Assembly: GCF_036010485.1 (NCBI RefSeq)
Contig: NZ_CP108568.1
Coordinates: forward strand, 1,178,001 to 1,242,000
Reading direction: 5' to 3'
Origin: Streptomyces sp. NBC_01198
GTDB lineage: Bacteria; Actinomycetota; Actinomycetes; Streptomycetales; Streptomycetaceae
Length of the DNA: 64,000 nucleotides
Positions 1-8,101 of the stretch are shown here, piece by piece; the first letter of the stretch is position 1, and every line of letters starts with the position of its first letter. Both the position numbers and the translations under genes were made by a program. The notes under the pieces are model-generated. The model was not told where the DNA came from. It did not search any database and saw only the letters and a list, made by a program, of their open reading frames with translations.

Positions 1-308
1 ACGTCATGAACGACGGCACCCTCCTGCTCCTCCCCACCCCCGGCCACACCCCGGGCTCACTCTCCCTGCTGCTGCGCAAGCCCCAGGCCGCACCCCTGCT
101 CTTCGTCGGCGACCTCACCTACGACGTCAACCTCCTCGCCCAGGACCGCATCCCCGGCGTCGGCGACACCACAGGCCTCCACACCTCCACCCGCCACGTC
201 AACGAATTCGCCACCCGCAACCCCGGACTGACCATCCTCGCCGCACACGACCCCGCCGCCGCCCACCTCCTCAACACCGCACTCGACCGCACCCAATCCA
301 CCGTGTGA
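1..308 (+). CDS. Metallo-beta-lactamase-fold hydrolase, C-terminal part (5' end outside window)
   Basis: About 100 C-terminal residues of an MBL-fold metallohydrolase; the start lies before the window. Visible motifs are TPGHTPGS (second-half metal ligand His), FVGDLTYD (bridging Asp on a beta-strand) and AAHDP (last metal-ligand His near the C-terminus). These are the late ligands of the di-zinc site shared by glyoxalase II-like and lactonase-like members. The N-terminal HxHxDH motif is not in view, so the substrate class cannot be assigned. The gene ends with TGA 33 bp before the convergent HPr gene. Confidence 0.8.
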   Translation, partial: VMNDGTLLLLPTPGHTPGSLSLLLRKPQAAPLLFVGDLTYDVNLLAQDRIPGVGDTTGLHTSTRHVNEFATRNPGLTILAAHDPAAAHLLNTALDRTQSTV

Positions 309-341
309 GACAAGCCGAACACCCGGTGCGAGTGGCACGGG

Positions 342-629
342 TCATTCGCCCGCGGCGAGGATCGCGGCCAGCGCGGTGACGGCCTCCAGTGCGTCGGGGC
401 CCTCCGCACTGACGGTGACCGTGCTTCCGGCGGTGGCGCCGAGGGCCATGACGGACAGGACCCCGGCCGGCGTGGCCGTACGGCCGGCGTGCTCGAGCCG
501 GAGGGTACTGGTGAAGCCGGCGGCGGCGCGGGCGAGACGGCCGGCCGGGCGGGCGTGCAGGTCGGCGGGCAACTGCACGGTGGACTCGTAGCGCGTGGTG
601 CTCGCGCCGGTCTCAGAGTTTGGCGACAT
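342..629 (-). CDS. HPr-family phosphocarrier protein of the dihydroxyacetone PTS
   Basis: A 95-residue HPr-like phosphocarrier. The phospho-accepting histidine is His25 in PADLHARPAG, the standard HPr active-site motif, and length and fold pattern match single-domain HPr. The ATG at 629 was chosen because GGAGG lies six bases upstream and the homologous part begins soon after; a longer frame to 674 adds only unrelated residues. It overlaps the 3' end of dhaM by 17 bp, so the two are translationally coupled. By context it would take phosphate from the EI encoded at 4708-6405 and pass it to DhaM. In E. coli, HPr-like and EI-like domains are fused to DhaM; here they are separate genes. Confidence 0.9.
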   Translation of the reverse strand: MSPNSETGASTTRYESTVQLPADLHARPAGRLARAAAGFTSTLRLEHAGRTATPAGVLSVMALGATAGSTVTVSAEGPDALEAVTALAAILAAGE

Positions 630-1005
630 GGCGGGCCTCCTTGGCGGCGTCGGCGACCGCCGCGAGGTCGGCACCGGTTGCGGCGGTGACGACGGCGGCG
701 ACGGCTCCCTCGACGAACGGGGCGTCGACGATGAGGACGTCGGCGCGGGGGTGGTCTTCCAGAACGGTGCGGGCGGTCAGCACGGAGCTGCCGAGGTCGG
801 GCAGTACGACGACGCCGCCGCCCCGGTCGGCGCGGCCGATCGCGGCGAGCACGAGGTCGTAACTCGTGCCGATCCGGCCGTCGTCGGTGCCGCCGGCGAC
901 GGCGAGCGGGACCGTACTCGAACCGATCTGCTCGACCAACTCGCGGAGGCCGCCGACGAGCTCGGCGCTGTGGGAGACGAGTACGATGCCGACTGGTGCG
1001 TTCAT
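613..1005 (-). CDS. dhaM: DhaM, phosphoryl-donor (EIIA-Man type) subunit of dihydroxyacetone kinase
   Basis: A 130-residue EIIA-mannose-fold protein. The N-terminal VGIVLVSHSAEL carries the phosphorylated His12, and a GGVVVLPDLGSS strand-loop follows, as in DhaM of PTS-dependent dihydroxyacetone kinases. It transfers phosphate from HPr to the ADP bound on DhaL. Only the EIIA domain is present. The ATG lies inside a perfect 14-bp palindrome (998-1011) and only eight bases separate it from a -10 hexamer, with no Shine-Dalgarno site, so the transcript is probably leaderless. It is divergent from the IclR-type regulator, 58 bp away, and overlaps the HPr gene. Confidence 0.9.
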   Translation of the reverse strand: MNAPVGIVLVSHSAELVGGLRELVEQIGSSTVPLAVAGGTDDGRIGTSYDLVLAAIGRADRGGGVVVLPDLGSSVLTARTVLEDHPRADVLIVDAPFVEGAVAAVVTAATGADLAAVADAAKEARHVAKL

Positions 1006-1042
1006 GAACGCATACGATAGATCTCGGAACGCCGTTCAGCAA
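998..1042 (-). promoter_or_regulatory. Leaderless dhaM promoter with two palindromic operators
   Basis: On the minus strand, TTGCTG (1042-1037), a 17-bp spacer and TATCGT (1019-1014) form a sigma-70-like promoter whose start site would fall at or next to the dhaM ATG. Two inverted repeats overlap it: GAACGCCGTTC (1027-1037) in the spacer and GCGTTCATGAACGC (998-1011) over the start codon. Both share GAAC/GTTC arms with the repeats before glpF, suggesting one regulator, most simply the adjacent IclR protein. Confidence 0.6.
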
Positions 1043-1063
1043 TACCGAATGAGGAGTCGCCTG

Positions 1064-1840
1064 ATGGTGCAGGCTGTGCAGCGGGCGGTCCAGATCCTCC
1101 GCGAGCTCGCGGCCACCGGTCCCCGGCTCGGGGTCACCGAGTTGGCCGAGCGCCTCGGAGTGGCCAAGCCGACCGTGCACGCGCTGCTGCGCACCCTGGA
1201 GGGCGAGGGCCTGGTGGTGCAGGACAGGGACAGTTCCAAGTACCAGCTGGGGCCCGGGCTGATCCTGCTTGGCAACGCGTATCTGGACACCCAGGAGTTG
1301 CGTGCCCGGTCGCTGACCTGGGCCGACCAGTTGGCCACCCGGAGCGGGGAGGCGGTGTGGGTGGCGGTGCTCACCGGCGACCATGTACTGGTGGTGCACC
1401 ACGCGTTCCGCCCCGAGGGGGCCGTGCAGATCCTGGAGGTGGGCGCCAGCATCCCGTGGAGCACCTGCGCGCTGGGCAAGGCGATCGTCGCGGTGGCCCC
1501 TGCGGAGGACCGGGAACGGCTGCTGGACGGCGAGCCGGCGGTGCTCACCGGCGCCAGCGTCACCGACAGGGACGAACTGGCCGCGCAGTTGGAGCAGGCC
1601 AGGGCGCACGGCTACGCCCTGGAGGACCAGGAGTCCGCGATCGGGGACGCCGGCATCGCCTCCCCGGTCTTCGACCGCGCGGGGCAGGTGGTCGGCGCCA
1701 TCGGAATCGTCGGTCCCGTCGAGCGCCTGCTGGACGGATCCGCACGTCAGGAGCTCGCGGTGGCGGTGCGGGAGACCGCACGCAACCTGTCGCGCGACCT
1801 CGGTGCGCCTCGCGGGGCGGGGCGGCCCGCGGCCGTGTGA
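1064..1840 (+). CDS. IclR-family regulator of the glycerol/dihydroxyacetone locus (GylR-like)
   Basis: A 258-residue IclR-family regulator: N-terminal winged helix-turn-helix (about residues 3-65, with VTELAERLGVAKPTVHALLR) and a C-terminal effector domain containing the family signature CALGKAIVA and a late GIASPVFD segment. The ATG at 1064 has GAGGAG seven bases upstream. It sits between divergent dhaM-HPr and the co-directional glpF-dhaKL-ptsI operon, the arrangement of GylR with glycerol genes in streptomycetes. Shared GAACnnnGTTC-type repeats in both flanking promoters suggest it represses both and itself. The inducer is unknown; glycerol-3-phosphate or dihydroxyacetone (phosphate) would fit. 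Confidence 0.85.
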   Translation: MVQAVQRAVQILRELAATGPRLGVTELAERLGVAKPTVHALLRTLEGEGLVVQDRDSSKYQLGPGLILLGNAYLDTQELRARSLTWADQLATRSGEAVWVAVLTGDHVLVVHHAFRPEGAVQILEVGASIPWSTCALGKAIVAVAPAEDRERLLDGEPAVLTGASVTDRDELAAQLEQARAHGYALEDQESAIGDAGIASPVFDRAGQVVGAIGIVGPVERLLDGSARQELAVAVRETARNLSRDLGAPRGAGRPAAV

Positions 1841-1955
1841 CCTGCCGGCCCTTCCGGCCGGGCGGCCCCGCGCCGCCCCATTCGCCGTACGGCTCCCGGC
1901 AGTTCGCCGTCGGGGGCCGTTTTCACGCTGCGGCAGCCGGGTCGGCGCCAGACTC

Positions 1956-2010
1956 TTGACACCCGGGAAACATCCTCCTAACGTCCGAACAACGTTCATC
2001 AATGATGAAC
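1956..2010 (+). promoter_or_regulatory. Promoter and operator of the glpF-dhaKL-ptsI operon
   Basis: TTGACA (1956-1961), a 17-bp spacer and TAACGT (1979-1984) make a near-consensus vegetative promoter. Two overlapping inverted repeats follow at once: GAACAACGTTC (1987-1997) and GTTCATCAATGATGAAC (1994-2010), placed at the expected start site. The same arm sequences occur before dhaM, so a repressor bound here would block initiation. Confidence 0.65.
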
Positions 2011-2137
2011 AGACCCGCCATTCTGTCGTATCACTGCCGTGAACCCGCTGAGCCGGCCGCCGGGCCTCCCCGATCCTCCGGCGGCCACCTCCCTTTCTCA
2101 TCCCGCACTGCGCGCAGGAGGTGAGACGCCCGGTCCG

Positions 2138-2929
2138 ATGCGGCGCCGGGCGCCCGCTATGGAAGAAAACAGCTACTCCCAGAAGCTCCTGGCCGAGACG
2201 CTGGGCACCGCGGTGCTGGTGTTCATCGGTGTCGGCTCGGTCCCCGCGACCACGATCATCGGCGGCAACGCCCCGTTCACCATGGCCGAGTTGGGCATGA
2301 TCTCGCTGGCCTTCGCCACCGCGGTCGTGGCGATGGTCTACGCGATCGGCCATATATCGGGTTGCCACATCAACCCCGCTGTCACCCTGGCGCTGGCCGC
2401 GACCAGGAAGATGCCCTGGCGCCAGGTGCCCGGCTACATCACCGCCCAGGCGGCCGGCGCCCTGCTCGGGTCCCTGGCGATCGTCGGCGTACTGGGGCAC
2501 AAGGCCGCGGACGTCGGACTCGGCATCGCGTCCTACGGGTCCGGGGTCGGCGCCGGTCACGCCTTCTTCGCCGAGGCCGTCGGCACCTTCATCCTGGTCT
2601 TCGTCGTCTTCGGGGCCGTCGACCGCCGGGCGGCGGGCGGCTTCGCCGGCATGGCCATCGGGCTCGCCGTCTTCGCGATCATCATCCCGGTGGCGCCCGC
2701 CACCGGCGCGTCCATCAACATGGCCAGGACGGTGGGCCCGATGGTCGTCGGCCGGCTGTTCGGCTCCGCGGTCCACTGGAGCCAACTGCCCGTCTACCTG
2801 GTCGCGGAGGCGGCAGGCGCGGTCCTGGCCGGATTCGTGTACACCGCGCTGAACGCCGGGAAGCGGGCCGCCGCCGCCCCGGCGGAACCGGTCGCGCCGC
2901 TGGCAAGCGCCGAAGGAGTCCTGTCGTGA
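2138..2929 (+). CDS. Aquaglyceroporin (MIP family), glycerol/dihydroxyacetone facilitator
   Basis: About 263 residues with six predicted membrane helices and the two MIP half-helices. The first signature is canonical (CHINPAV); the second reads GASINMART, so the usual NPA is NMA. MIP channels admit glycerol and similar small polyols; context suggests glycerol or dihydroxyacetone as substrate. A strong AGGAGGTGA (2116-2124) precedes ATG 2138 by a rather long gap; ATG 2159, which begins closer to the conserved region, is an alternative start. It overlaps dhaK by four bases (GTGA), so the two are translationally coupled. Confidence 0.88.
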   Translation: MRRRAPAMEENSYSQKLLAETLGTAVLVFIGVGSVPATTIIGGNAPFTMAELGMISLAFATAVVAMVYAIGHISGCHINPAVTLALAATRKMPWRQVPGYITAQAAGALLGSLAIVGVLGHKAADVGLGIASYGSGVGAGHAFFAEAVGTFILVFVVFGAVDRRAAGGFAGMAIGLAVFAIIIPVAPATGASINMARTVGPMVVGRLFGSAVHWSQLPVYLVAEAAGAVLAGFVYTALNAGKRAAAAPAEPVAPLASAEGVLS

Positions 2930-3924
2930 AGAAGCTCATCAACTCCCCCGAGACGGTTCTGGACGACGCCCTCGCCGGGATCGCCGCCGCGCACACCTCG
3001 CTGCGTGTCGACCGGGACAGCCGGGTGATCACCAGGGCCGCGGGGACCAGACCGGGCAAGGTCGCGCTGGTGTCCGGCGGCGGCTCGGGCCATGAGCCGC
3101 TGCACGGCGGATTCGTGGGAACGGGCATGCTGGACGCCGCGTGTCCCGGTGAGGTGTTCACCTCCCCGGTGCCGGATCAGATGCTGGCAGCCGCGCAGCG
3201 CGTGGACGGCGGCGCCGGCGTGGTGTTCGTGGTGAAGAACTACACCGGCGACGTCCTCAACTTCGAGATGGCCGCCGAACTGGCCCAGGACGCCGGGATC
3301 CGCACCGAGACAGTGCTGGTGAACGACGACGTCGCCGTCGACGACTCGACGTGGACGGCGGGGCGGCGCGGCACCGGGGCCACCGTCCTGGTGGAGAAGA
3401 TCGCCGGCGCGCTGGCGGAACAGGGCGCCGGCCTGGCCGCGGTCGCCGCGGTGGGGCGCGCGGTCAACGCGGCTTCGCGGTCCTTCGCCGTCGCGCTGAC
3501 CGCCTGCACCGCGCCCGCCGCGGGCAAACCGGGCTTCGACCTGCCGGACGACGAGATCGAGATCGGCGTGGGCATCCACGGCGAGCCGGGCCGCCGTCGC
3601 GACACGATGCGCTCGGCCCGGGAGATCGTGGCGATCGCCCTGGACGCGATCCTCACCGACCAGCCGATGTCGGCGGGCGACCAGGCGATCGTGCTGGTCA
3701 ACGGCCTCGGCGGGACTCCACTGCTGGAGCTCTACGTGGTGTTCGCCGAGGTGGCGGCCGCACTGGCCGAGCGGGGCGTGGTCGTGGCACGAAACCTGGT
3801 GGGGAACTACGTCACCAGCCTGGACATGGCCGGTGTCTCCTTGACCGTGTGCAAGGCCGACGCGGGGATGCTGGCGCTCTGGGACGCTCCGGTGAACACC
3901 CCCGGTCTGCGCTGGGAGTCCTGA
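2926..3924 (+). CDS. dhaK: Dihydroxyacetone kinase, substrate-binding subunit DhaK
   Basis: A 332-residue DhaK, the usual family length. It has the N-terminal VSGGGSGHEPLHGGFVG motif that shapes the substrate pocket and His218 in GVGIHGEPG, equivalent to the histidine that binds dihydroxyacetone as a hemiaminal. DhaK presents the substrate to the ADP/ATP-bearing DhaL. The GTG start at 2926 overlaps the glpF stop (GTGA) and has AAGGAG upstream. A 160-bp gap holding a strong hairpin separates it from dhaL. Confidence 0.95.
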   Translation: MKKLINSPETVLDDALAGIAAAHTSLRVDRDSRVITRAAGTRPGKVALVSGGGSGHEPLHGGFVGTGMLDAACPGEVFTSPVPDQMLAAAQRVDGGAGVVFVVKNYTGDVLNFEMAAELAQDAGIRTETVLVNDDVAVDDSTWTAGRRGTGATVLVEKIAGALAEQGAGLAAVAAVGRAVNAASRSFAVALTACTAPAAGKPGFDLPDDEIEIGVGIHGEPGRRRDTMRSAREIVAIALDAILTDQPMSAGDQAIVLVNGLGGTPLLELYVVFAEVAAALAERGVVVARNLVGNYVTSLDMAGVSLTVCKADAGMLALWDAPVNTPGLRWES

Positions 3925-3969
3925 ACCCCGCGTCGAGGGTCCGGCCACAGGCGCAGGACCCGCACCACC

Positions 3970-4000
3970 GATCCGGCGCCGCAGCCCGCGGCGCCGGATC
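3970..4000 (+). terminator. dhaK-dhaL intercistronic hairpin
   Basis: A perfect 13-bp inverted repeat, GATCCGGCGCCGC / GCGGCGCCGGATC, with a five-base loop, in the 160-bp gap between dhaK and dhaL. No T-tract follows. It could be an internal attenuator or an RNA processing/stability element setting the DhaK:DhaL ratio. Confidence 0.6.
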
Positions 4001-4084
4001 CGTACCATCCGCACCGCCCCCGCACACCGACAGCACACACGGGCCGCACGCACGACCGTACGCGTCCGAGAAACGGAGACCGAC

Positions 4085-4711
4085 GTGGACATCGACCTCG
4101 CCCGCGCCTGGGTGCAGGCCATCGCCGCCGTCATGGCCGGCGAGAGGGACCGCCTCACCCAGCTCGATTCGGCCATCGGGGACGCCGACCACGGTGTCAA
4201 CATGCAACGCGGCTTCGCCGCCGCGGCGGCGGCACTGGACGACGACGGGCTGAAGACGGTCGGCGCCGTCCTGGTCAAGGTCGGCAGCACGCTGATATCC
4301 AGCGTCGGCGGCGCCTCGGGACCGCTGTACGGCAGTACGTTCCGGGCCATCGGCAAGGCGCTCGACACACCGCAGGCCGACCCCGTGCTGTTCGCGGCGG
4401 CGCTCGCGGCGGGGCTGCAGAGCGTCCAGAAGCTCGGCGCCGCCACGCCGGGCGACAAGACGATGATCGACGCCTACGCCCCCGCGCTGGCCGCCTTCCA
4501 GGAGGAGGCGGACGCCGGCGCCGAGTTCGCGGCGGCCGCGCGGGCAGCGGCCCGCGCTGCCGAGGAGGGGATGCGGGCGACGGCGCCGATGCAGGCACGC
4601 AAGGGCCGGGCGTCCTATCTGGGCCCGCGCAGCATCGGCCACCAGGACCCCGGGGCGACCTCGACCGCGCTGGTCTTCCGGGCACTCGCGGACACGGCGG
4701 CCCGCCGATGA
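4085..4711 (+). CDS. dhaL: Dihydroxyacetone kinase, nucleotide-binding subunit DhaL
   Basis: A 208-residue all-helical DhaL. It shows LDSAIGDADHGVNMQRG, whose aspartates bind the Mg-ADP, the SSVGGASGPLYG loop, the TPGDKTMIDA motif and a C-terminal RKGRASYLGPRS...DPGATS segment, all standard for the family. In PTS-dependent kinases DhaL keeps ADP as a cofactor that DhaM re-phosphorylates. GTG start at 4085 with GGAGAC upstream. The stop overlaps the next ATG (ATGA), coupling it to the EI gene. Confidence 0.95.
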   Translation: MDIDLARAWVQAIAAVMAGERDRLTQLDSAIGDADHGVNMQRGFAAAAAALDDDGLKTVGAVLVKVGSTLISSVGGASGPLYGSTFRAIGKALDTPQADPVLFAAALAAGLQSVQKLGAATPGDKTMIDAYAPALAAFQEEADAGAEFAAAARAAARAAEEGMRATAPMQARKGRASYLGPRSIGHQDPGATSTALVFRALADTAARR

Positions 4712-6405
4712 CCCGTCGCGCGTATCCCGGTCTGGCCGCCTCCCGCGGTACGGCCCTGGGCGTCCTCCACCGTGTCGACCGCCCGGTGCGGGCCCCGGCG
4801 CCGGAGGGCGGCGTGACGAACGAGGGCCGGGCGGCCGCCGCCGAACGGATCAGCTGCGCATTCGATGCCGTCGCCGCGCACCTGCTGGACCTGTCGCGGA
4901 CGCTGCACGCCCAGGGCGAGGCGGAGCAGGCCGACATCATGGAGGTCGGCAGCCTCATCGCGCAGGATCCTGCGCTGCGCGACACGGCGGTCCAGCACGC
5001 CCGGGACGGGCGGCCGGCGGCGCTCGCCGTCCAACTCGCTGTCGACGCCCAGGCCGCGACTCTGGCCGGACTCGATGACCCGACGCTCGCCGAACGGGCC
5101 GCCGACGTACGCCAGGTGGGACGGCGGGCGCTGGCCCGGCTGCACGGGGCGGCGCCGGCCGCCGCCGAGGAGCGGCCGCTGATCCTGGCGGCCCACGAGA
5201 TCGGCGCCGCCGACCTGCTGGAACCCGGCCGGAAGGTGGCCGCTGCCATCGCCGTGACGGGCGGACCCAACTCGCACGCGGCGATCGTGGCCCGCTCGCT
5301 GGGCATCCCGCTGCTGCTGGGCGTCGATCCTGCACTGCTCGACCTGCCGGACGGAGCGGAGATCCTGCTCGACGCGGGGCTCGCGACCGCGGTCGCCGGG
5401 CCGGACGACGGCGAGCGTACGGACGCGCTGCGGACCATCGCCGCGGCCCAGGAGCGCCGGCGGCAGCTCGCAGTGGGTCGGCAGTCGCCGGCCGAGACCG
5501 CCGACGGGCGGCGGATCGCGCTGCGCGCCAACGCGGCCACCCGCGCCGACGCCGAGGCGGCGCTGCAGGCGAACGCGGAGGGCGTCGGCCTGCTGCGTAC
5601 CGAACTCCCCTTCCTGGACGCCGAGTCCTGGCCCAGCGCGGCGCAACACGAGGCGGTGCTCGGCCCGGTGCTCGGGGCGCTGCGCGGACAGGTCGTCGTC
5701 GCCCGCACGCTGGACTTCGCGGACGACAAGCTGCCGCCGTTCCTGGCGCGCGGCCGGTCGGGGCGGCTCGGCCGCGGGCTGCCGCTCATGCTGGCGCAGC
5801 CCGACGCCTTCGCCGACCAGTTCCGCGGCCTGCTGAGGGCGGGTGCGGACACCGACCTGCGGATCATGATCCCGATGGTCGCCCACGTCGACGAGGTACG
5901 GGCCTGCCGGGCGCTGCTGGAGCGGGCGGCCGCGCACGCCGGAGTTCCGGTGCCGGCGCTCGGCATCATGGTGGAACTGCCCGAGGCGGTCGACGGGGCT
6001 GACGAGCTGGCACGGGAGGCGGACTTCTTCTCCATCGGCAGCAACGACCTGACCAGCCAGATCCTGGGCCTTGACCGGCGCGACCAGGCAGCGACGCCCG
6101 ACCTCGCCGCGCACCCCGCCGTACTGCGGGCGATCGACCGGGTCGTACGGGCCGCGCACCGCCACAACCGCCAGGTCTCGGTATGCGGGGACGCCGCCGC
6201 GCAGCCGCTGGTCGCGCCGCTGCTGGTCGGCCTCGGCTGCGACAGCCTGTCGGTCTCCCCCGCCGCGCTGGACGAGGTCCGCACACTGATCCGGCGTCTG
6301 CGTCACGACACGTGCGTCACGCTGGCCGCGGAGGCCATGGCCCGGCGGAACCTGGATGAGGTGCTGAGCCTGGTCCAGCGTCGCTGCGCTTCGGCGCTGG
6401 CCTGA
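4708..6405 (+). CDS. PTS Enzyme I (phosphoenolpyruvate-protein phosphotransferase), DHA-specific paralogue
   Basis: A 565-residue Enzyme I. The phosphohistidine is His190 in GGPNSHAAIVARSLGIP; the TIM-barrel PEP domain follows, with IMVELPEAVDGAD, FFSIGSNDLTSQ and the near-terminal SVCGDAAAQP cysteine motif. It moves phosphate from PEP to HPr. Its place at the end of glpF-dhaK-dhaL, with HPr and DhaM divergent, implies a dedicated EI for dihydroxyacetone rather than the general sugar PTS. The active-site stretch differs slightly from the common GGRTSHTAI form. It overlaps dhaL by four bases. Confidence 0.92.
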   Translation: MTRRAYPGLAASRGTALGVLHRVDRPVRAPAPEGGVTNEGRAAAAERISCAFDAVAAHLLDLSRTLHAQGEAEQADIMEVGSLIAQDPALRDTAVQHARDGRPAALAVQLAVDAQAATLAGLDDPTLAERAADVRQVGRRALARLHGAAPAAAEERPLILAAHEIGAADLLEPGRKVAAAIAVTGGPNSHAAIVARSLGIPLLLGVDPALLDLPDGAEILLDAGLATAVAGPDDGERTDALRTIAAAQERRRQLAVGRQSPAETADGRRIALRANAATRADAEAALQANAEGVGLLRTELPFLDAESWPSAAQHEAVLGPVLGALRGQVVVARTLDFADDKLPPFLARGRSGRLGRGLPLMLAQPDAFADQFRGLLRAGADTDLRIMIPMVAHVDEVRACRALLERAAAHAGVPVPALGIMVELPEAVDGADELAREADFFSIGSNDLTSQILGLDRRDQAATPDLAAHPAVLRAIDRVVRAAHRHNRQVSVCGDAAAQPLVAPLLVGLGCDSLSVSPAALDEVRTLIRRLRHDTCVTLAAEAMARRNLDEVLSLVQRRCASALA

Positions 6406-6446
6406 CCCCGGGCCGACCCGTGGCGGCCGGGCGGCCTGGGCACGGG

Positions 6447-7592
6447 CTACTTGGCGGGAACCGGGTCACCGGTGTTGACGTCGAGCTGCCTGCCGGACCT
6501 GTCGAATGTGGTCACGCTCTCCACTTCCAGGCCGACCGGGACGACGACCCCGACGAAGGCGTGGCCGGCAACGCGGGTCGGGGTGAGGCGCTTGGTGGTG
6601 CCGTCGGAGTAGGCGACGCTGAGGTGGTCGATGGAGGTGTCGATCTCCGATTGCAGCCAGTACGGCGCGCTCTTCGCCTTGGCGTGCGTGAACGACAGCG
6701 ACTCGGGTGGCTTCGCGTCGCGGTTGACGCACTGTGACCAGGCGTTGCCCTGGCTTCCCGTCCGGACGACGCACTGGCCGTACGGGCCGACGTAAGCGGT
6801 GATGGACCACTTCTCCTCGCCCATCATGCCGGCCGTCACCCCGGACGCGATCCGCGCGGAAGCCTCCGTCAAAGGGGGCGTCGCGCCGGGGGCGTCCCAG
6901 GTGACGGGAATGCTCGCCCCGCCGGGATGGTGGAAAGGGATCGAGAACCCGACCTGCTTACCGTCGGCACCGTAGGCAGTGGTCCGGCTGATGCGCAGAT
7001 CCCCCGGGAGTTCGAAGAGGGCGACCCGGTGGTGGCTGATCGGCACGGGATCCAGCAGCAGCCGCTGGCCGTCCTGCAGGTCGACCTCCACCCGCTTCAC
7101 ATCCGCGCGGAAGTCCACGGTGTACTGGTAGTCGTCGGCGTTCTGGCCGACCTGCGCGATGCCGCCGCTCACCGAGAACTCCGCCGGATCGGTCGGGACC
7201 GGGAAGTCGGCAAAGCAGTTGCCGAACGCCATGAGGCAGGCTGATCTGCCGTCGGGGCCCTGGGGGAGCACCTCGACCTGGGCGTTCCACGAGTAGAGCC
7301 CGATGCTGCCGGAGAAGACGGTCACGCCCTTGTCGTCCTTGGACGGAGTGTCGACGGTCACCCGGTCGCCGGGCCTGTCTGATGGGGTCCCGCCGTGGTG
7401 GCCGCTGAGCGCGAACGGAAGACCGACCCCCAGCACTGCGGCGAGCGCGAGCCCGCTCCCGGCCGTCAGCCGCCTCTTGGCCTTGATCGCCCTGCCCTGT
7501 CTGATCACCGCGTCCACCGGCGCACGGCCCGGCTCGAAGCTGCCGATGTCCGTGCCGAGTTGTTCGGCGATGATGTCTTCGTCGTTCACCAT
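6447..7592 (-). CDS. Membrane-anchored extracytoplasmic protein paired with an ECF sigma factor (putative anti-sigma)
   Basis: A 381-residue protein with a basic cytoplasmic N-terminus (about 42 residues, IKAKRRL just before the membrane), one transmembrane helix (about 43-62) and a large external domain with no family I recognise. There is no zinc anti-sigma HxxxCxxC motif. It starts inside the last codons of the sigma gene (7-bp overlap) with GGGAG upstream, so the two are co-translated; that arrangement usually marks a sigma/anti-sigma pair. The short cytoplasmic part would be the sigma-binding piece. Function inferred from context only. Confidence 0.75.
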   Translation of the reverse strand: MVNDEDIIAEQLGTDIGSFEPGRAPVDAVIRQGRAIKAKRRLTAGSGLALAAVLGVGLPFALSGHHGGTPSDRPGDRVTVDTPSKDDKGVTVFSGSIGLYSWNAQVEVLPQGPDGRSACLMAFGNCFADFPVPTDPAEFSVSGGIAQVGQNADDYQYTVDFRADVKRVEVDLQDGQRLLLDPVPISHHRVALFELPGDLRISRTTAYGADGKQVGFSIPFHHPGGASIPVTWDAPGATPPLTEASARIASGVTAGMMGEEKWSITAYVGPYGQCVVRTGSQGNAWSQCVNRDAKPPESLSFTHAKAKSAPYWLQSEIDTSIDHLSVAYSDGTTKRLTPTRVAGHAFVGVVVPVGLEVESVTTFDRSGRQLDVNTGDPVPAK

Positions 7593-8101
7593 GACAGGCT
7601 CCCGTCCTGAAGCTGTGCGCTGGTCCGAAGCTTCGCCAGCGCCCGCGACGCCTGGCTCTTCACGTTGCCGACCGAGCAGCCGAGGATCGCCGCGGCCTGG
7701 TTCTCGGTGAGGCCGTCCCAGTAGCGCAGCACGACGACCGCGCGCTGTTTGGGAGGCAGCTCCATCAGGGCCGCCACCAGTGCTGACCGCTGGTCGAGGT
7801 CGCCCGTCACGTCGGCGACCGCCGGCTCCTGGCGCAGATCCCAGTCGTGCTCGGTGACCCGGCGCTTGCTGAAGCGGCCGTGGTTGGCGTTGATGAGGAT
7901 CCGGCGCACATAGGCGTCCGGATCGTCGGCCCTGCGGACCCGGGCCCAGTTCGCGTAGGCCTTGGCCAGTGCCGTCTGCGCCAGGTCCTCGGCGTGGCCG
8001 CGATCGCCGGTCAGCCCGTAGGCGATCCGCACCAGGGACGGCCAGCGGCCCGTCATGAACTCCCTGAACTCGGCGTCGCGGCCATCGGCCTCAGCGCTCA
8101 T
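7586..8101 (-). CDS. ECF sigma factor, streptomycete 'SigE family' type
   Basis: A 171-residue extracytoplasmic-function sigma factor. Region 2 includes GHAEDLAQTALAKAYANW, with the -10-reading helix behind it, and region 4 includes LPPKQRAVVVLRYWDGLTE followed by the helix-turn-helix NQAAAILGCSVGNVKSQ. Length and spacing fit a two-domain ECF factor without a C-terminal extension. GGGAGGGGA lies just upstream of ATG 8101. It is co-transcribed with the membrane protein at 6447-7592, its likely regulator. The 250 bp upstream show no further gene. Confidence 0.92.
   Translation of the reverse strand: MSAEADGRDAEFREFMTGRWPSLVRIAYGLTGDRGHAEDLAQTALAKAYANWARVRRADDPDAYVRRILINANHGRFSKRRVTEHDWDLRQEPAVADVTGDLDQRSALVAALMELPPKQRAVVVLRYWDGLTENQAAAILGCSVGNVKSQASRALAKLRTSAQLQDGSLSW

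Noticed and set aside
119-2785. An 888-codon minus-strand open frame across dhaM, iclR and glpF
   Set aside because: It is antisense to genes with clear motifs, has Arg/Pro/Gly-rich composition and no domain; a high-GC shadow frame.
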